64,000 nucleotides of DNA from Amycolatopsis antarctica (GTDB lineage: Bacteria; Actinomycetota; Actinomycetes; Mycobacteriales; Pseudonocardiaceae): positions 62,001 through 126,000 of the forward strand of contig NZ_NKYE01000007.1 of assembly GCF_002262875.1 (NCBI RefSeq). The letters run 5' to 3'. A program made the translations under genes and the position numbers. The notes under the pieces were generated by a model. That model worked only from the letters and a program-made list of their open reading frames with translations. It did not search any database and was not told where the DNA came from. Positions 18,665 through 27,529 of the stretch are shown one piece after another (positions within the stretch are counted from its first letter, which is position 1; every line of letters starts with the position of its first letter).

Positions 18665-19749
18665 GCGTCACCGAAGACGCCGGCCGGCCCGGTGTGGTCG
18701 GCAAGCTCTCGACCCTGGACCGGTTCCTGCCGGTCTGGATCGCCGCCGCGATGATCATCGGCCTGCTCGGCGGCCGCCTGGTCCCGGGCCTGGACACCGC
18801 GCTGAACGCGGTCGAGATCGACGGGATCTCACTGCCGATCGCCATCGGGCTGCTGATCATGATGTACCCGGTGCTGGCGAAGGTCCGCTACGACCGGCTC
18901 GACACCGTCACCGGCGACCGCAAGCTCCTCTGGGCTTCGCTGGTCCTGAACTGGATCGTCGGCCCCGCGCTGATGTTCGCGCTGGCCTGGCTGCTGCTGC
19001 CGGACCTGCCCGAGTACCGGACCGGGCTGATCATCGTCGGCCTGGCGCGCTGTATCGCAATGGTGATCATCTGGAACGACCTCGCCTGCGGTGACCGTGA
19101 GGCCGCCGCCGTGCTGGTGGCGCTCAACTCGGTGTTCCAGGTCGTCATGTTCGGTGTGCTCGGCTGGTTCTACCTGTCCGTGCTGCCCGGCTGGCTCGGT
19201 CTCGCGCAGACCGATCTGGCCGTGTCCGGGTGGCAGATCGCGAAGAGCGTCCTCATCTTCCTCGGAATCCCTCTGGTGGCGGGGTTTCTGACCCGCCGTC
19301 TCGGGGAGAGGGCCAGGGGCCGCGAGTGGTACGAGACGAGGTTCCTGCCCCGGATCGGGCCCGCCGCGCTCTACGGACTGCTGTTCACCATCGTGGTTCT
19401 CTTTGCCCTGCAAGGAGATCAGATCACCAGCCGTCCCGGTGACGTGGTCCGGATCGCGGTGCCGCTGCTGGTGTACTTCGCGATCATGTGGGGCGGCGGC
19501 TACGCCTTCGGCAAGGCGCTCGGCCTGAACTACGAACGCACCACGACGCTCGCGTTCACCGCGGCGGGCAACAACTTCGAACTCGCCATCGCGGTCGCCA
19601 TCGCGACGTTCGGCGCCACCAGCGGCCAGGCCCTCGCCGGCGTCGTCGGCCCGCTCATCGAGGTGCCGGTACTGGTCGGGCTCGTGTACGTCTCGCTCGC
19701 CCTGCGCCGCCGCTTCGGCTCCGCCACCCCACACGGGAACCGGCCATGA
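18661..19749 (+). CDS. acr3: Acr3-type arsenite efflux permease
   Basis: 362 residues and about ten membrane helices. Family marks are LARCIAMVIIWNDLACGDREAAA, which contains the conserved Cys needed for arsenite transport, and FTAAGNNFELAIAVAIATFG in the second half. It exports arsenite across the cytoplasmic membrane using the proton gradient. The start at 18661 overlaps arsR and the end overlaps arsC (ATGA), so the three are cotranscribed. Confidence 0.93.
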   Translation: MSVTEDAGRPGVVGKLSTLDRFLPVWIAAAMIIGLLGGRLVPGLDTALNAVEIDGISLPIAIGLLIMMYPVLAKVRYDRLDTVTGDRKLLWASLVLNWIVGPALMFALAWLLLPDLPEYRTGLIIVGLARCIAMVIIWNDLACGDREAAAVLVALNSVFQVVMFGVLGWFYLSVLPGWLGLAQTDLAVSGWQIAKSVLIFLGIPLVAGFLTRRLGERARGREWYETRFLPRIGPAALYGLLFTIVVLFALQGDQITSRPGDVVRIAVPLLVYFAIMWGGGYAFGKALGLNYERTTTLAFTAAGNNFELAIAVAIATFGATSGQALAGVVGPLIEVPVLVGLVYVSLALRRRFGSATPHGNRP

Positions 19750-20216
19750 CCGTGCCCCGACACCACGACGAAGGCAGCCCCGATAGCGCCGTCGCCGCGA
19801 GCGAAGCAGCCACCGTGCCCGAGGTGCTGTTCGTCTGCGTGCACAACGCCGGCCGCTCCCAGATGGCCGCCGCGCTGCTCGACCGGCACGCCCGAGGCCG
19901 CGTCGTCGTCCGATCCGCCGGGTCCGCGCCCGCCGCCTCGATCAATCCCGCTGTCGTGGCCGCCATGGCCGAACTCGGCCTCGACCTGACCCAGGAGTTC
20001 CCCAAGCCGCTGACCACCGAAGCCGTGCGGTCCTCCGACGTCGTGATCACCATGGGCTGCGGCGACGCCTGCCCGGTCTTCCCCGGCAAGCGCTACCTCG
20101 ACTGGCAGCTCGACGACCCCGCCGGCCACGGCATCGACGCGGTCCGGCCGATTCGCGACGAGATCGACCGCCGGGTCCGAGCGCTGCTCGCCGAACTCTC
20201 GCACCGCACGGGCTGA
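19746..20216 (+). CDS. arsC: Arsenate reductase, LMW-phosphatase type
   Basis: 156 residues. The P-loop VCVHNAGRSQMAAALL carries the CxxNxxRS motif, and ITMGCGDACPVFPGKRYLDWQLDDP holds the partner cysteines and the general-acid Asp region. The enzyme reduces arsenate to arsenite, which Acr3 then exports. In actinomycetes this class uses thioredoxin or mycothiol. A 25-residue non-conserved N-terminus precedes the domain. Last gene of the operon. Confidence 0.92.
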   Translation: MTVPRHHDEGSPDSAVAASEAATVPEVLFVCVHNAGRSQMAAALLDRHARGRVVVRSAGSAPAASINPAVVAAMAELGLDLTQEFPKPLTTEAVRSSDVVITMGCGDACPVFPGKRYLDWQLDDPAGHGIDAVRPIRDEIDRRVRALLAELSHRTG

Positions 20217-20342
20217 GTACGTCCGGGTACCTCCGATCCGCGTTTTGTCCCGTCGTGTCCGACCTTGTGCGCTGGCTTCCGGGCGTACGGCTGGGCACGA
20301 TACGACGATGATCCGCACCAACGACGGTCAGCCGGGCCGCGC

Positions 20343-20996
20343 ATGATCACCGAGGACGAAGCGCCCGGTGACGAGGAGACCGCCGAGACGCGGCCGACCA
20401 GCGAGCGTCTCATCGCCGAGGGCCTGCGGCTGTTCGCCGAACGGGGGTTCCGCGCGACGACGGTCGGCGAGATCGAGGCGGCTGCCGGCCTGCAACCACG
20501 TCGCGGCGCGCTCTACCGCCACTTCCCGACCAAGGACGCACTGCTGGAGGCGGCCGTGCGCAGGCATCTGGAAGCCGTGCGCGACGGAAGGGACCGCTTC
20601 GTCGAGCTGCCGGTCGGCGACGTCCGCTCGGAAGCGCTCGCACTGGGCCGGTTCATGCTGGACGAGCTGGCCGCCGAACGGCTGATCATCGACATCCTGG
20701 AACGCGAGGGCGATCGGATCGCCGCCCTGCGGGACCTGTTCCGCGAGCGCGTCTCGGACGGGGCCTACCTGGCGATGGCGGAACTGCTGCGCCGCTGGTC
20801 CGGACCGCACCTGCGACCCGGGGTGGACCTGGAGGCGACGGCGGTGCTGACACTCGGGTCGCTGGTGAACTTCTACCGCTCCACCGTCACCCTCGGCGCA
20901 CGCCCGCTGCGGATCGACGTGGAACGGATGCTCTCGGCGTGGTCGGAATACATCGCGGCCCTGGTCGATGGCTTGTGCCACCGGCCAGGGCCGTGA
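20343..20996 (+). CDS. TetR-family transcriptional regulator
   Basis: 217 residues. The N-terminal TetR HTH (about 18-65) reads SERLIAEGLRLFAERGFRATTVGEIEAAAGL then RGALYRHFPTKDALLEA. The C-terminal ligand domain is all-helical with no recognised specificity. ATG 20343 was chosen because it gives a normal lead-in to the HTH. It converges on the M14 peptidase gene, and its target is not evident. Confidence 0.88.
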   Translation: MITEDEAPGDEETAETRPTSERLIAEGLRLFAERGFRATTVGEIEAAAGLQPRRGALYRHFPTKDALLEAAVRRHLEAVRDGRDRFVELPVGDVRSEALALGRFMLDELAAERLIIDILEREGDRIAALRDLFRERVSDGAYLAMAELLRRWSGPHLRPGVDLEATAVLTLGSLVNFYRSTVTLGARPLRIDVERMLSAWSEYIAALVDGLCHRPGP

Positions 20997-21018
20997 TGGT
21001 TCGTGCTTCCGGCGCCGG

Positions 21019-22293
21019 TCAGGCGGCGTTCTGGATGAGGATGTCGACGGCCGCGTCGTTGCGGCTCGTCTGCTCCTCGATGACGCTGGCCGGCGGGTAG
21101 AACCCGTCCACGCCACCCTGACCCGGGTACATCTCGAAGGTGTAGCTCAGGATCTTCTGCGAGCCCCACATCCAGCCGTTCGAGTCACCGTCGGTGATGT
21201 ACAGGCCGCTCGACTGCATCGGCGTGTAGTCGTTGGTGCCCGCCATCTCCTTGCCGATGGTCTCGAAGCGGTCGTACTCCTCCTGGGTCATGTCCTCGGT
21301 GACCGTCTCGTCGGTGTGGCCGAACGGCCAGAGGACGAGCTCGGAGTAGGTGTGGAAGTCGATGTGCGCCTTGATCTGCTGCGCACCGTTGACGTTGCGG
21401 GAGAGCACGAAGTCGGACAGCGCCTTGGTCTCCGGCGCGGAGAAGCCCGCCGTGCCGCGGTAGGTCTCGCCGCCCGGGTCGGTGTCCGAACCGTCGCAGC
21501 AACCCCACTTGTAGTCCCAGTTGCGGTTCAGGTCGGTGCCCTCACCGTCCCGGTTCTTCCGCCACATCTTGTACTCGCCGCCCTCGATGTCGTACATCGC
21601 GCCATCGGGATTGACCATCGGGACGACCCAGATTTCCTTGCCGTCGACCATTTCCTTGACCTTGGCGTCGGTCTCGTAGCCGTCGGTCAGCCGCGAGACG
21701 ACGCGCATGCACATCTCGGTGGTGAGGTGCTCGCGGGCGTGCTGGTTGCAGTTGAACAGCACCTCCGGCTCGTCCTCGTCCGTGCCCGCGTTGTCGCTGA
21801 TCTTGATCATGTTGAGGTCGCGGCCCTCGACGGACTTGCCGATGCTCGACACGGCCGCGAGGTCGGGATGGTCGGTCGCGGCCTTCTCCAGCTCGGCGTT
21901 GACCTCGTCGTAGGTGTGGTATGCCTCGTCGCCCGCGGGGAACTCGTCCGCCTTGGCCGCCGCCTTGCCGCCGTTGCGGCTGTTGCGCTCGGCGAGCTGC
22001 TTGTCCAGGTCACCGATCTGGGTCGGGGCGATGCCCGCGGCGCGCAGTTCGTCGAGCTGCTGCGGGGTCGCCACGAACTCCGTCGCGCCGCCACGCTGGC
22101 CGAGCACGTCGACGCCACCGGCCTCGATGGCGTTGCGCTGGGCCTTGTCCGCCTGCACCGAGTAGATGCCGCGCGCGGGGGCAGCGGCCTGGTCGCCGGT
22201 CTGGGCACCGGCGGGGACGGACGTGGCGGTGGCGAGGACTGCGAGCCCCACCGCCGCCACCAAACCCGTCCAGGTGCGACGCTTGGTGAACAT
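21019..22293 (-). CDS. Secreted M14 zinc carboxypeptidase
   Basis: 424 residues. A signal peptide (about 1-30, ending VPAGAQ) and a pro-region precede an M14 domain beginning near YHTYDEVNAELEKAA. Zinc ligands lie in CNQHAREHLTTEM (HxxE) and KAHIDFHTYSELVLWPFG (third His), and the catalytic Glu in YTFEMYPGQGG. Members remove C-terminal residues from peptides outside the cell. Monocistronic, with the TetR gene converging on it. Confidence 0.92.
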   Translation of the reverse strand: MFTKRRTWTGLVAAVGLAVLATATSVPAGAQTGDQAAAPARGIYSVQADKAQRNAIEAGGVDVLGQRGGATEFVATPQQLDELRAAGIAPTQIGDLDKQLAERNSRNGGKAAAKADEFPAGDEAYHTYDEVNAELEKAATDHPDLAAVSSIGKSVEGRDLNMIKISDNAGTDEDEPEVLFNCNQHAREHLTTEMCMRVVSRLTDGYETDAKVKEMVDGKEIWVVPMVNPDGAMYDIEGGEYKMWRKNRDGEGTDLNRNWDYKWGCCDGSDTDPGGETYRGTAGFSAPETKALSDFVLSRNVNGAQQIKAHIDFHTYSELVLWPFGHTDETVTEDMTQEEYDRFETIGKEMAGTNDYTPMQSSGLYITDGDSNGWMWGSQKILSYTFEMYPGQGGVDGFYPPASVIEEQTSRNDAAVDILIQNAA

Positions 22294-22473
22294 ATCGCCT
22301 CCGAATGGTCACTAAAAGTTGTGTATTCAGCGTGTTCTGTGCGCGGGGAGCCCACAACCCACCGTTCGTCGGGAAGTCACACCGGCTTTTCCCAGCATGT
22401 CAATCGTCAACCCTTCCAAAGTACGGTGACGATATCCGCGTAAACAGGGACAGCTCGCAATCGGCGCAAGGCC

Positions 22474-23046
22474 CTAAAGCGAAAACCCTCGCGGCGGTGG
22501 CATTCCCGGCGGTGGCGTTCCCGGCCCTCGCTGCCAGGCCTGCCAGCGGAGCTGCTCGTACACCTCGGCGGGCTCCGGGAAGGCGAAGTGCGTGCGCGCG
22601 TTGATCGACCCCTGCATCGCGGCACCCCAGAACCGCGAACCACGGAACATGTGCACCTGCCCGGCACCGACGTCGACGGCCACCATCCGCGTCTCGGCGG
22701 CGAGCTGATTGCCGGGCTTCGCCATCGCCGCGGCCGCACCGTCGGGAAGCACCCGGTTGCCGACCAGCCCGGCGATCACCACCGACGAGGCCGTCCAGCC
22801 GACGGTGCCGACGACGTTCGCGCGAGCGTGCTGCGTGGCGTGCCCGGTGAACTGGTGCAGCGTCGAGGCGTTCACCTCGGGCCACGGCGCGGCGAAAACG
22901 CAGTAGTTGATGGTGGACATCATCACGGACTCGGTGAACAGCCCGACCAGTGCCGTTACCGGGCCGAACGGGACGCCGTACACCCGGCCGCCGGTCCGCT
23001 GCACGCGTTCGGCGACGACGCCGAGGTACTGCTCGGGGGTGAGCAC
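22474..23046 (-). CDS. Conserved actinobacterial protein of unknown function
   Basis: 190 residues beginning MLTPEQYLGVVAERVQRTGGRV. Two hydrophobic stretches (about 25-50 and 85-105) could be membrane-associated, and the C-terminal half has VAVDVGAGQVHMFRG followed by a Pro-rich tail. I do not recognise a domain. It is divergent from the lipoprotein gene at 23213. Confidence 0.55.
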   Translation of the reverse strand: MLTPEQYLGVVAERVQRTGGRVYGVPFGPVTALVGLFTESVMMSTINYCVFAAPWPEVNASTLHQFTGHATQHARANVVGTVGWTASSVVIAGLVGNRVLPDGAAAAMAKPGNQLAAETRMVAVDVGAGQVHMFRGSRFWGAAMQGSINARTHFAFPEPAEVYEQLRWQAWQRGPGTPPPGMPPPRGFSL

Positions 23047-23092
23047 GTGCCCTCCTTCGACCTGCCGATCCAGCGCCCGTCATCGTCGCACG

Positions 23093-23168
23093 CCCGCATC
23101 GCGGGATACCCCGTCCTTGCCGCGCCAGCCGTACGAGACGACCGGCGCACGGCCGCATCGCGGGATAC
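23093..23168. repeat. Repeated partial palindrome between divergent genes
   Basis: CCCGCATCGCGGGATAC at 23093-23109 recurs with one change as GCCGCATCGCGGGATAC at 23152-23168, 59 bp apart. The first copy contains the palindrome CCCGC-atc-GCGGG. Both lie in the short region between start codons at 23046 (-) and 23213 (+), so paired operator sites are possible. Confidence 0.55.
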
Positions 23169-23212
23169 TCCGGTCGGGTGCGGGACAGGCGATCTGGTTG
23201 ACTGACCGCGCT

Positions 23213-23743
23213 ATGCGACGAGTCCTCCTGACGATCGCGGCCGCGACCCTGCTGGCCGGGTGCTCCCAGCCGCAGCCCGCCGAGCCGCAGGGGTCCACGC
23301 CCGCCCCGGAACCCAGCACCTCCGCCGCGCCGGAGTTGCCGCCCGAGCCGGAGCCCACGGCATCCGGACCGTGCCCGTACCTGGACGAGGCGTTCGTCGC
23401 CGACGCCAACGGCCAGATGGTGTCGAAGGTCCAGACCTCCGCCGACACCCCGCATCCGGCGTGCTTCTTCTACACCCTCGGCGGCAAACTCCAGCTCACC
23501 GTCCGCGTGTACAGCGGCGATCCGGCCGTGGCGACGGCGCTGGTCGACCAGGCCGCCCCGGTGGACACCTCGAACCCGGCGAACGAGCCGGCCGGCTGGA
23601 AGGGCGGCTACCAGGCCGTCGAGTCCGGGTCGGTGTACGCCGTGGCCAAGGAGGGCAACGCCGTGCTGGTGACCGGTAACCAGGAGCAGAGCATCAAGGC
23701 ACGCACCGTGGCCACGCAGGCGATCGCCGGTCTCGGCTTCTGA
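23213..23743 (+). CDS. Lipoprotein (DUF2020-like)
   Basis: 176 residues. A lipoprotein signal with the lipobox LLAGCSQ (Cys at residue 17), a Pro/Glu-rich spacer, then a domain starting CPYLDEAFVADANGQMVSKVQ with a second Cys in ACFFYTLGG. The pattern resembles the DUF2020 family of actinomycete surface lipoproteins, function unknown. The mature protein should be anchored to the outer face of the membrane. Confidence 0.75.
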   Translation: MRRVLLTIAAATLLAGCSQPQPAEPQGSTPAPEPSTSAAPELPPEPEPTASGPCPYLDEAFVADANGQMVSKVQTSADTPHPACFFYTLGGKLQLTVRVYSGDPAVATALVDQAAPVDTSNPANEPAGWKGGYQAVESGSVYAVAKEGNAVLVTGNQEQSIKARTVATQAIAGLGF

Positions 23744-23912
23744 TCGCGCGCGGAGGTTCCCGCCTGGTGAAAGCGAAATTCGGCTTGTACTACCCTGGGC
23801 CCTCTCGCACACAAGTGCCGCACACAGCGGCCGAGACTGTGCGGTCTCGCGCATTGCGCGCGGCTCCCGGTTTAACCCCCTGGTAGCTCGATGTGAAGAA
23901 GGATAGGAATTC

Positions 23913-24365
23913 GTGGCTGACACCCTCAAGGCAATCCTGCTCGACTCCACCCGCCGTCCCGCGGTGGTCACGGACCTGCAGACGCTGATCGACGAAGAGG
24001 TCTCGGACAAGAGCGGCGTCTCCGGCGCCGTCATCAAGACCGGCTACGCGGCCGTGAAGAAGATCAAGCCCGGCATCATCCAGTCTGCGGTGGACAGCCT
24101 CCTGGACGAGTTCGTCACCGCGCTCGAGCCGTTCTGGGCCGACCACCGCGCCAAGGGCGGCAACGACTTCGGCGCCTACCTCACCAGCCGTAGCGACGAG
24201 GCCGCCGACGCGCTGCTCGGTGTCACCGACAGCCACGCCGAGAAGAGCAGCCGGGACAGCATCAAGAAGGTCTACGGCAAGCTCCGCCCGAACGGCAAGA
24301 AGAACGTCGAGGAGGCCCTCCCCCGCCTCGGCAAGCTGATCGACAAGCACGCCGCCACCGCCTGA
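23913..24365 (+). CDS. Conserved actinobacterial protein (DUF6918-like)
   Basis: 150 residues, helical and soluble. It begins MADTLKAILLDSTRRPAVVTDLQTLIDEEVSDKSG and ends in a basic stretch GKLRPNGKKNVEEALPRLGKLID. The GTG start has a good Shine-Dalgarno (AAGGATAGGA). I believe it belongs to a conserved actinobacterial DUF of this length but cannot assign a function. A strong terminator follows. Confidence 0.72.
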   Translation: MADTLKAILLDSTRRPAVVTDLQTLIDEEVSDKSGVSGAVIKTGYAAVKKIKPGIIQSAVDSLLDEFVTALEPFWADHRAKGGNDFGAYLTSRSDEAADALLGVTDSHAEKSSRDSIKKVYGKLRPNGKKNVEEALPRLGKLIDKHAATA

Positions 24366-24384
24366 GGCGTAGCGACAGCAAGCG

Positions 24385-24419
24385 AAAGGGCCGAGGCGGA
24401 GCAACCGCCTCGGCCCTTT
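24385..24419. terminator. Bidirectional terminator
   Basis: A perfect 15-bp stem AAAGGGCCGAGGCGG (24385-24399) and CCGCCTCGGCCCTTT (24405-24419) with a 5-base loop, between two convergent genes. Confidence 0.85.
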
Positions 24420-24456
24420 GGCGTAACGGCCCCTGTGCGGGGCCACACCGTTTCGG

Positions 24457-25284
24457 CTAGTTCTTCTTCTCCGAACTCGGCTTGTTCGACGGCTGCGAAC
24501 CGTTCTGCGGCACCTTCGGCGCGTCACCCGCGGCGTGCTTGCCGGGCGTGGGCTTCGGCGCGGCCGGAGCGTCCCCCGCCGGGGAACCCTTCGTACCAGC
24601 GGCACCCGCGGGCGGGCTGACCACCGAAGGCGGTGCCGTCTTCGCCGCGTCGGTCTTCGCCGGCTCCGGGGCCCGCGGCGGCGCGGGGGCGACGGGCGGC
24701 TCCGGCTTCTGGCGCAGCACCGCTGCCGCACCGGCGGCCACGGCTGCCAGACCGATGATCCACGGCCAGCGACGGCTCTTCTTCTCGCCCTTCGCGGCCA
24801 CCTTCGCGTCGAGCACGGCGGCACGGAAGTCCTTCTTCGCGGACTTGAACTCCTTGCGCCCCTTGCGCTTCGACTCGCCCGCGGCCTTGGCCGCACGGAT
24901 CGCGGCCTTCTTCGCCCTGCGGCCGGGCTTGCGCAGCTCCTCGAGCCGCTCCAGCGCCTCGCGACGGGCCGCGCCGCCGCTCTTGGCCAGTTCCTTGCGC
25001 GTCTTCTTCGCCTTGCGGGCGACCTTCTTCCGGCTGCCCTTGGTGCTCTTGGCTGCCTCCTTGCGGGCGTTCAGCGCTTCCTTCCGCGCGTTCTCGGCCG
25101 TACCGGCCAGCGCCTCGCCGAGCTGGCCCGGCGCCAGTCCGCGCTCGCCCAGCTTCTTCTCCGCGGCCTGAGCGGCACCGACGGTAGCTTCGGCACCCGC
25201 CTTGCCCGCCTCGACAGCGCGGCGGCGGAGGCCGACCAAGCCGGTCTTGACCGACTCACCCACCGAATCTGCGGCCCGAGTCAT
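24457..25284 (-). CDS. Lys/Ala-rich, histone-like single-pass membrane protein
   Basis: 275 residues. The first half is a long Lys/Arg/Ala helix (runs such as RKKVARKAKKTRKELAK) like histone-H1 or HupB tails. A single hydrophobic segment (PWIIGLAAVAAGAAAVL, near residue 176) follows, then a Pro/Ala tail. A basic coiled region next to the membrane could bind nucleic acid or acidic polymers. I do not recognise a characterised family. The start was set at MTRAADSVGESVK. Confidence 0.7.
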   Translation of the reverse strand: MTRAADSVGESVKTGLVGLRRRAVEAGKAGAEATVGAAQAAEKKLGERGLAPGQLGEALAGTAENARKEALNARKEAAKSTKGSRKKVARKAKKTRKELAKSGGAARREALERLEELRKPGRRAKKAAIRAAKAAGESKRKGRKEFKSAKKDFRAAVLDAKVAAKGEKKSRRWPWIIGLAAVAAGAAAVLRQKPEPPVAPAPPRAPEPAKTDAAKTAPPSVVSPPAGAAGTKGSPAGDAPAAPKPTPGKHAAGDAPKVPQNGSQPSNKPSSEKKN

Positions 25285-25441
25285 GGCCTTCACCTCGTCA
25301 ATCGTTTGTTTCCGTTGAAGTTGTCGACCGCTGCGGTCCACTACGTCCACAGGGTTCCCACACGAGTCGTCCTCGACACGTTTCTACCTCGTGCAATGCC
25401 TATCGTGCCCCTTAACGGCCGATTTCGCTGTAGATGGCACG

Positions 25442-25999
25442 ATGAGTCGCGTGACCGAAAGCAACGAATCCCCTGTTGGTGGCTCGCTGAAGGCGACCCT
25501 GCACACCAACCAGGGCGCGATCAACCTCATCCTGTTCCCCGACCACGCGCCGAAGACCGTCGCGAACTTCACCGGTCTGGCCGACGGCAGCAAGGAGTAC
25601 ACGCAGCCCAACGCGAAGGGCGAGAAGTCCGGACCGTTCTACGACGGCTCGATCTTTCACCGGGTCATCGACGGCTTCATGCTGCAGGCCGGCGACCCGA
25701 CCGGCACCGGCCGCGGTGGCCCCGGCTACAAGTTCGGCGACGAGTTCCACCCGGAGCTCCAGTTCAACAAGCCGTACCTGCTGGCCATGGCGAACGCGGG
25801 CCCCGGCACCAACGGCTCGCAGTTCTTCATCACGGTCGCGCCGACCACCCACCTGAACTTCAAGCACACGATCTTCGGTGAGGTCGCGGACCAGGAGTCG
25901 CGGACCGTCGTCGACGCCATCGGCCGTACGGCCACCGGCCCGGCGGACAAGCCGCTGGACGACATCGTCATCGAGCGCGTGGAGATCACCAAGGGCTGA
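25442..25999 (+). CDS. ppiA: Cyclophilin-type peptidyl-prolyl isomerase
   Basis: 185 residues, one cyclophilin domain: DHAPKTVANFTGLA, FYDGSIFHRVIDGFMLQAGDPTGTGRGGPGYKFGDEF, LLAMANAGPGTNGSQFFITVAPTTHLNFKHTIFGEV. It catalyses prolyl isomerisation in the cytosol. The position, followed by a rhomboid, a PH protein and crgA, matches the ppiA neighbourhood of mycobacteria. ATG 25442 or GTG 25451 could be the start; no strong ribosome site precedes either. Confidence 0.92.
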   Translation: MSRVTESNESPVGGSLKATLHTNQGAINLILFPDHAPKTVANFTGLADGSKEYTQPNAKGEKSGPFYDGSIFHRVIDGFMLQAGDPTGTGRGGPGYKFGDEFHPELQFNKPYLLAMANAGPGTNGSQFFITVAPTTHLNFKHTIFGEVADQESRTVVDAIGRTATGPADKPLDDIVIERVEITKG

Positions 26000-26033
26000 T
26001 GGACGGACCGGCTGCCGGTATCTTGGAGGAATC

Positions 26034-26996
26034 GTGACTCAACCTCCGTTTCCTCCGCCGCCCGAGCAGCCGACCGGACCTCAGTACCAGCAGGCCGCAC
26101 CGGCCTGCTGGTGGCATCCGAACCGGCAGACCGGCCTGCGGTGTACTCGCTGCGACCGGCCTGCCTGTCCGGACTGCCTCCGCGAGGCGTCGGTGGGCTA
26201 CCAGTGTATCGACTGCGTGCAGACCGGCCAGGCCCAGCAGCGCTCGGCGAACAAGCAGTACCGCAGCTCGGGCTTCGGCCGGCGCACGGTCGCGGGCGCG
26301 ATCGCGCCGAAAACCGCGATCGTCACGCCGATCCTGATCGCGATCAACGTGCTCGTCTACGGCCTCACCGCCGTCCAGTCGGGCAACCCGATGGAGAACC
26401 AGACCTCGGCGTTCTTCGAGAGCGGCGTGCTCTGGCCGTACGCCATCAGCGGGGACGGCGACTGGTTACGCCTGCTCACCTCCGGGTTCCTGCACTACGG
26501 GCTGATCCACCTGGCGATGAACATGCTCGCCCTGTGGGTCCTCGGCCGGGATCTGGAGATCCTGCTGGGGCGGGTCCGCTTCATCGCCGTCTACGCGATC
26601 TCCCTGCTGGGCGGCAGCGCGGCGGTGTTCGCCTTCGGCGAGCCCAACACCGGCACCGCGGGAGCCTCCGGAGCGATCTACGGGCTGATGGGCGCCATGG
26701 CGATCGCCGTCTTCCGGTTGAAGCTCAACCCGGCGGGCGCGCTCGGCATCATCGGCATCAACGTCGTCCTGAGCATCACGATCCCGGGGATCTCGCTGCT
26801 CGGCCACTTCGGCGGGCTGGTGCTCGGCGGGCTGGCGATGGCGGCGATGGTCTACTCGCCGGAGAAGGGCCGCAACGGCTGGCAGGCGGGCACGGTCGCC
26901 TTCCTCGCCGTGGCCGTGGCCGGCCTGGTGATCTTCCGGGACGTCCAGCTCACCCAGCAGATCTGCGACCAGTTCGGCTTCTGCGCCCGCGTCTGA
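26034..26996 (+). CDS. Rhomboid-family intramembrane serine protease
   Basis: 320 residues. A cytosolic N-terminus with a zinc-finger-like cluster (CWWHPNRQTGLRCTRCDRPACPDCLRE, then YQCIDC) precedes about seven membrane helices. The catalytic Ser is in GASGAIYGLMGA and the His in LLGHFGGLVLGG; LHYGLIHLAMNMLALW contributes the oxyanion-site His and Asn. It cleaves membrane-spanning substrates, none evident here. GTG 26034 has an ideal GGAGGA 5 bases upstream. Confidence 0.93.
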   Translation: MTQPPFPPPPEQPTGPQYQQAAPACWWHPNRQTGLRCTRCDRPACPDCLREASVGYQCIDCVQTGQAQQRSANKQYRSSGFGRRTVAGAIAPKTAIVTPILIAINVLVYGLTAVQSGNPMENQTSAFFESGVLWPYAISGDGDWLRLLTSGFLHYGLIHLAMNMLALWVLGRDLEILLGRVRFIAVYAISLLGGSAAVFAFGEPNTGTAGASGAIYGLMGAMAIAVFRLKLNPAGALGIIGINVVLSITIPGISLLGHFGGLVLGGLAMAAMVYSPEKGRNGWQAGTVAFLAVAVAGLVIFRDVQLTQQICDQFGFCARV

Positions 26997-27007
26997 GAGC
27001 CGCGGGT

Positions 27008-27436
27008 TCAGGCGCGGAAGGCGCCCAGCACGTCGAGTACGTCGTGCGGGTCGGCGCCCAGCTCGATCCAGCCGAGGACGAGCAACAGGTCGCCGTGTTC
27101 GATCTCCAGCGTCGGCGTCTCCCTGCCGAGCCGCCGGGTACGCACCAGCCGGACGCGGGTCTGCGTCCAGGCGAGCCGCTGGGTGCCGCTCAGCGTGCGG
27201 ACGGCGATGCCCTCGGCGTTCGCGGTGAGCTTGGGCCGCAGCACGGTCCCGTACGCCGAGAGCGCCGCGAACAGCAGCGCGCCGACGCCGAACAGCACCA
27301 TCCCGCCCCGGTCACCGGCCAGCCCGGTGAAGACGGCCGCGGTCGCCGTGACCGCGGCCAGCAGCCAGCCGATGACGAGCAGGGCGGGTTTCGGAGACCA
27401 GCTCGCAGAAGGGTTATCCACAGGGGTTATCCACAC
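27008..27436 (-). CDS. PH-domain (bPH) membrane protein
   Basis: 142 residues: two N-terminal membrane helices (about 18-62), then a bacterial PH-like domain (LRPKLTANAEGIAVRTLSGTQRLAWTQTRVRLVR). It corresponds by content and place to the small membrane protein between ppiA and crgA in mycobacteria. The GTG start at 27436 lies inside a pair of DnaA boxes, so its first codons read VWITPVDN; an internal GTG about 15 bases on is a possible alternative start. Confidence 0.75.
   Translation of the reverse strand: MWITPVDNPSASWSPKPALLVIGWLLAAVTATAAVFTGLAGDRGGMVLFGVGALLFAALSAYGTVLRPKLTANAEGIAVRTLSGTQRLAWTQTRVRLVRTRRLGRETPTLEIEHGDLLLVLGWIELGADPHDVLDVLGAFRA
27414..27435 (-). promoter_or_regulatory. 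Two perfect DnaA boxes in tandem
   Basis: TTATCCACA occurs at 27414-27422 and again at 27427-27435, same orientation, 13 bp from start to start. This 9-mer is the consensus DnaA box and should be rare in DNA of about 70% GC. The pair overlaps the start of the PH-protein gene, so it may regulate that gene or titrate DnaA. It is not itself shown to be an origin. Confidence 0.65.
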
Positions 27437-27529
27437 TGGGGACTAGTCACACCGGTGTAATTCGGCGTCAATCGGCTGAATGGGCCAATTTTGGTGAACA
27501 TCGGGTTGCTCACGGTGTAATTGCGTCCG

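Noticed and set aside
27414..27435. Replication origin
   Set aside because: Only two DnaA boxes are present, with no AT-rich unwinding region, dnaA or dnaN nearby.
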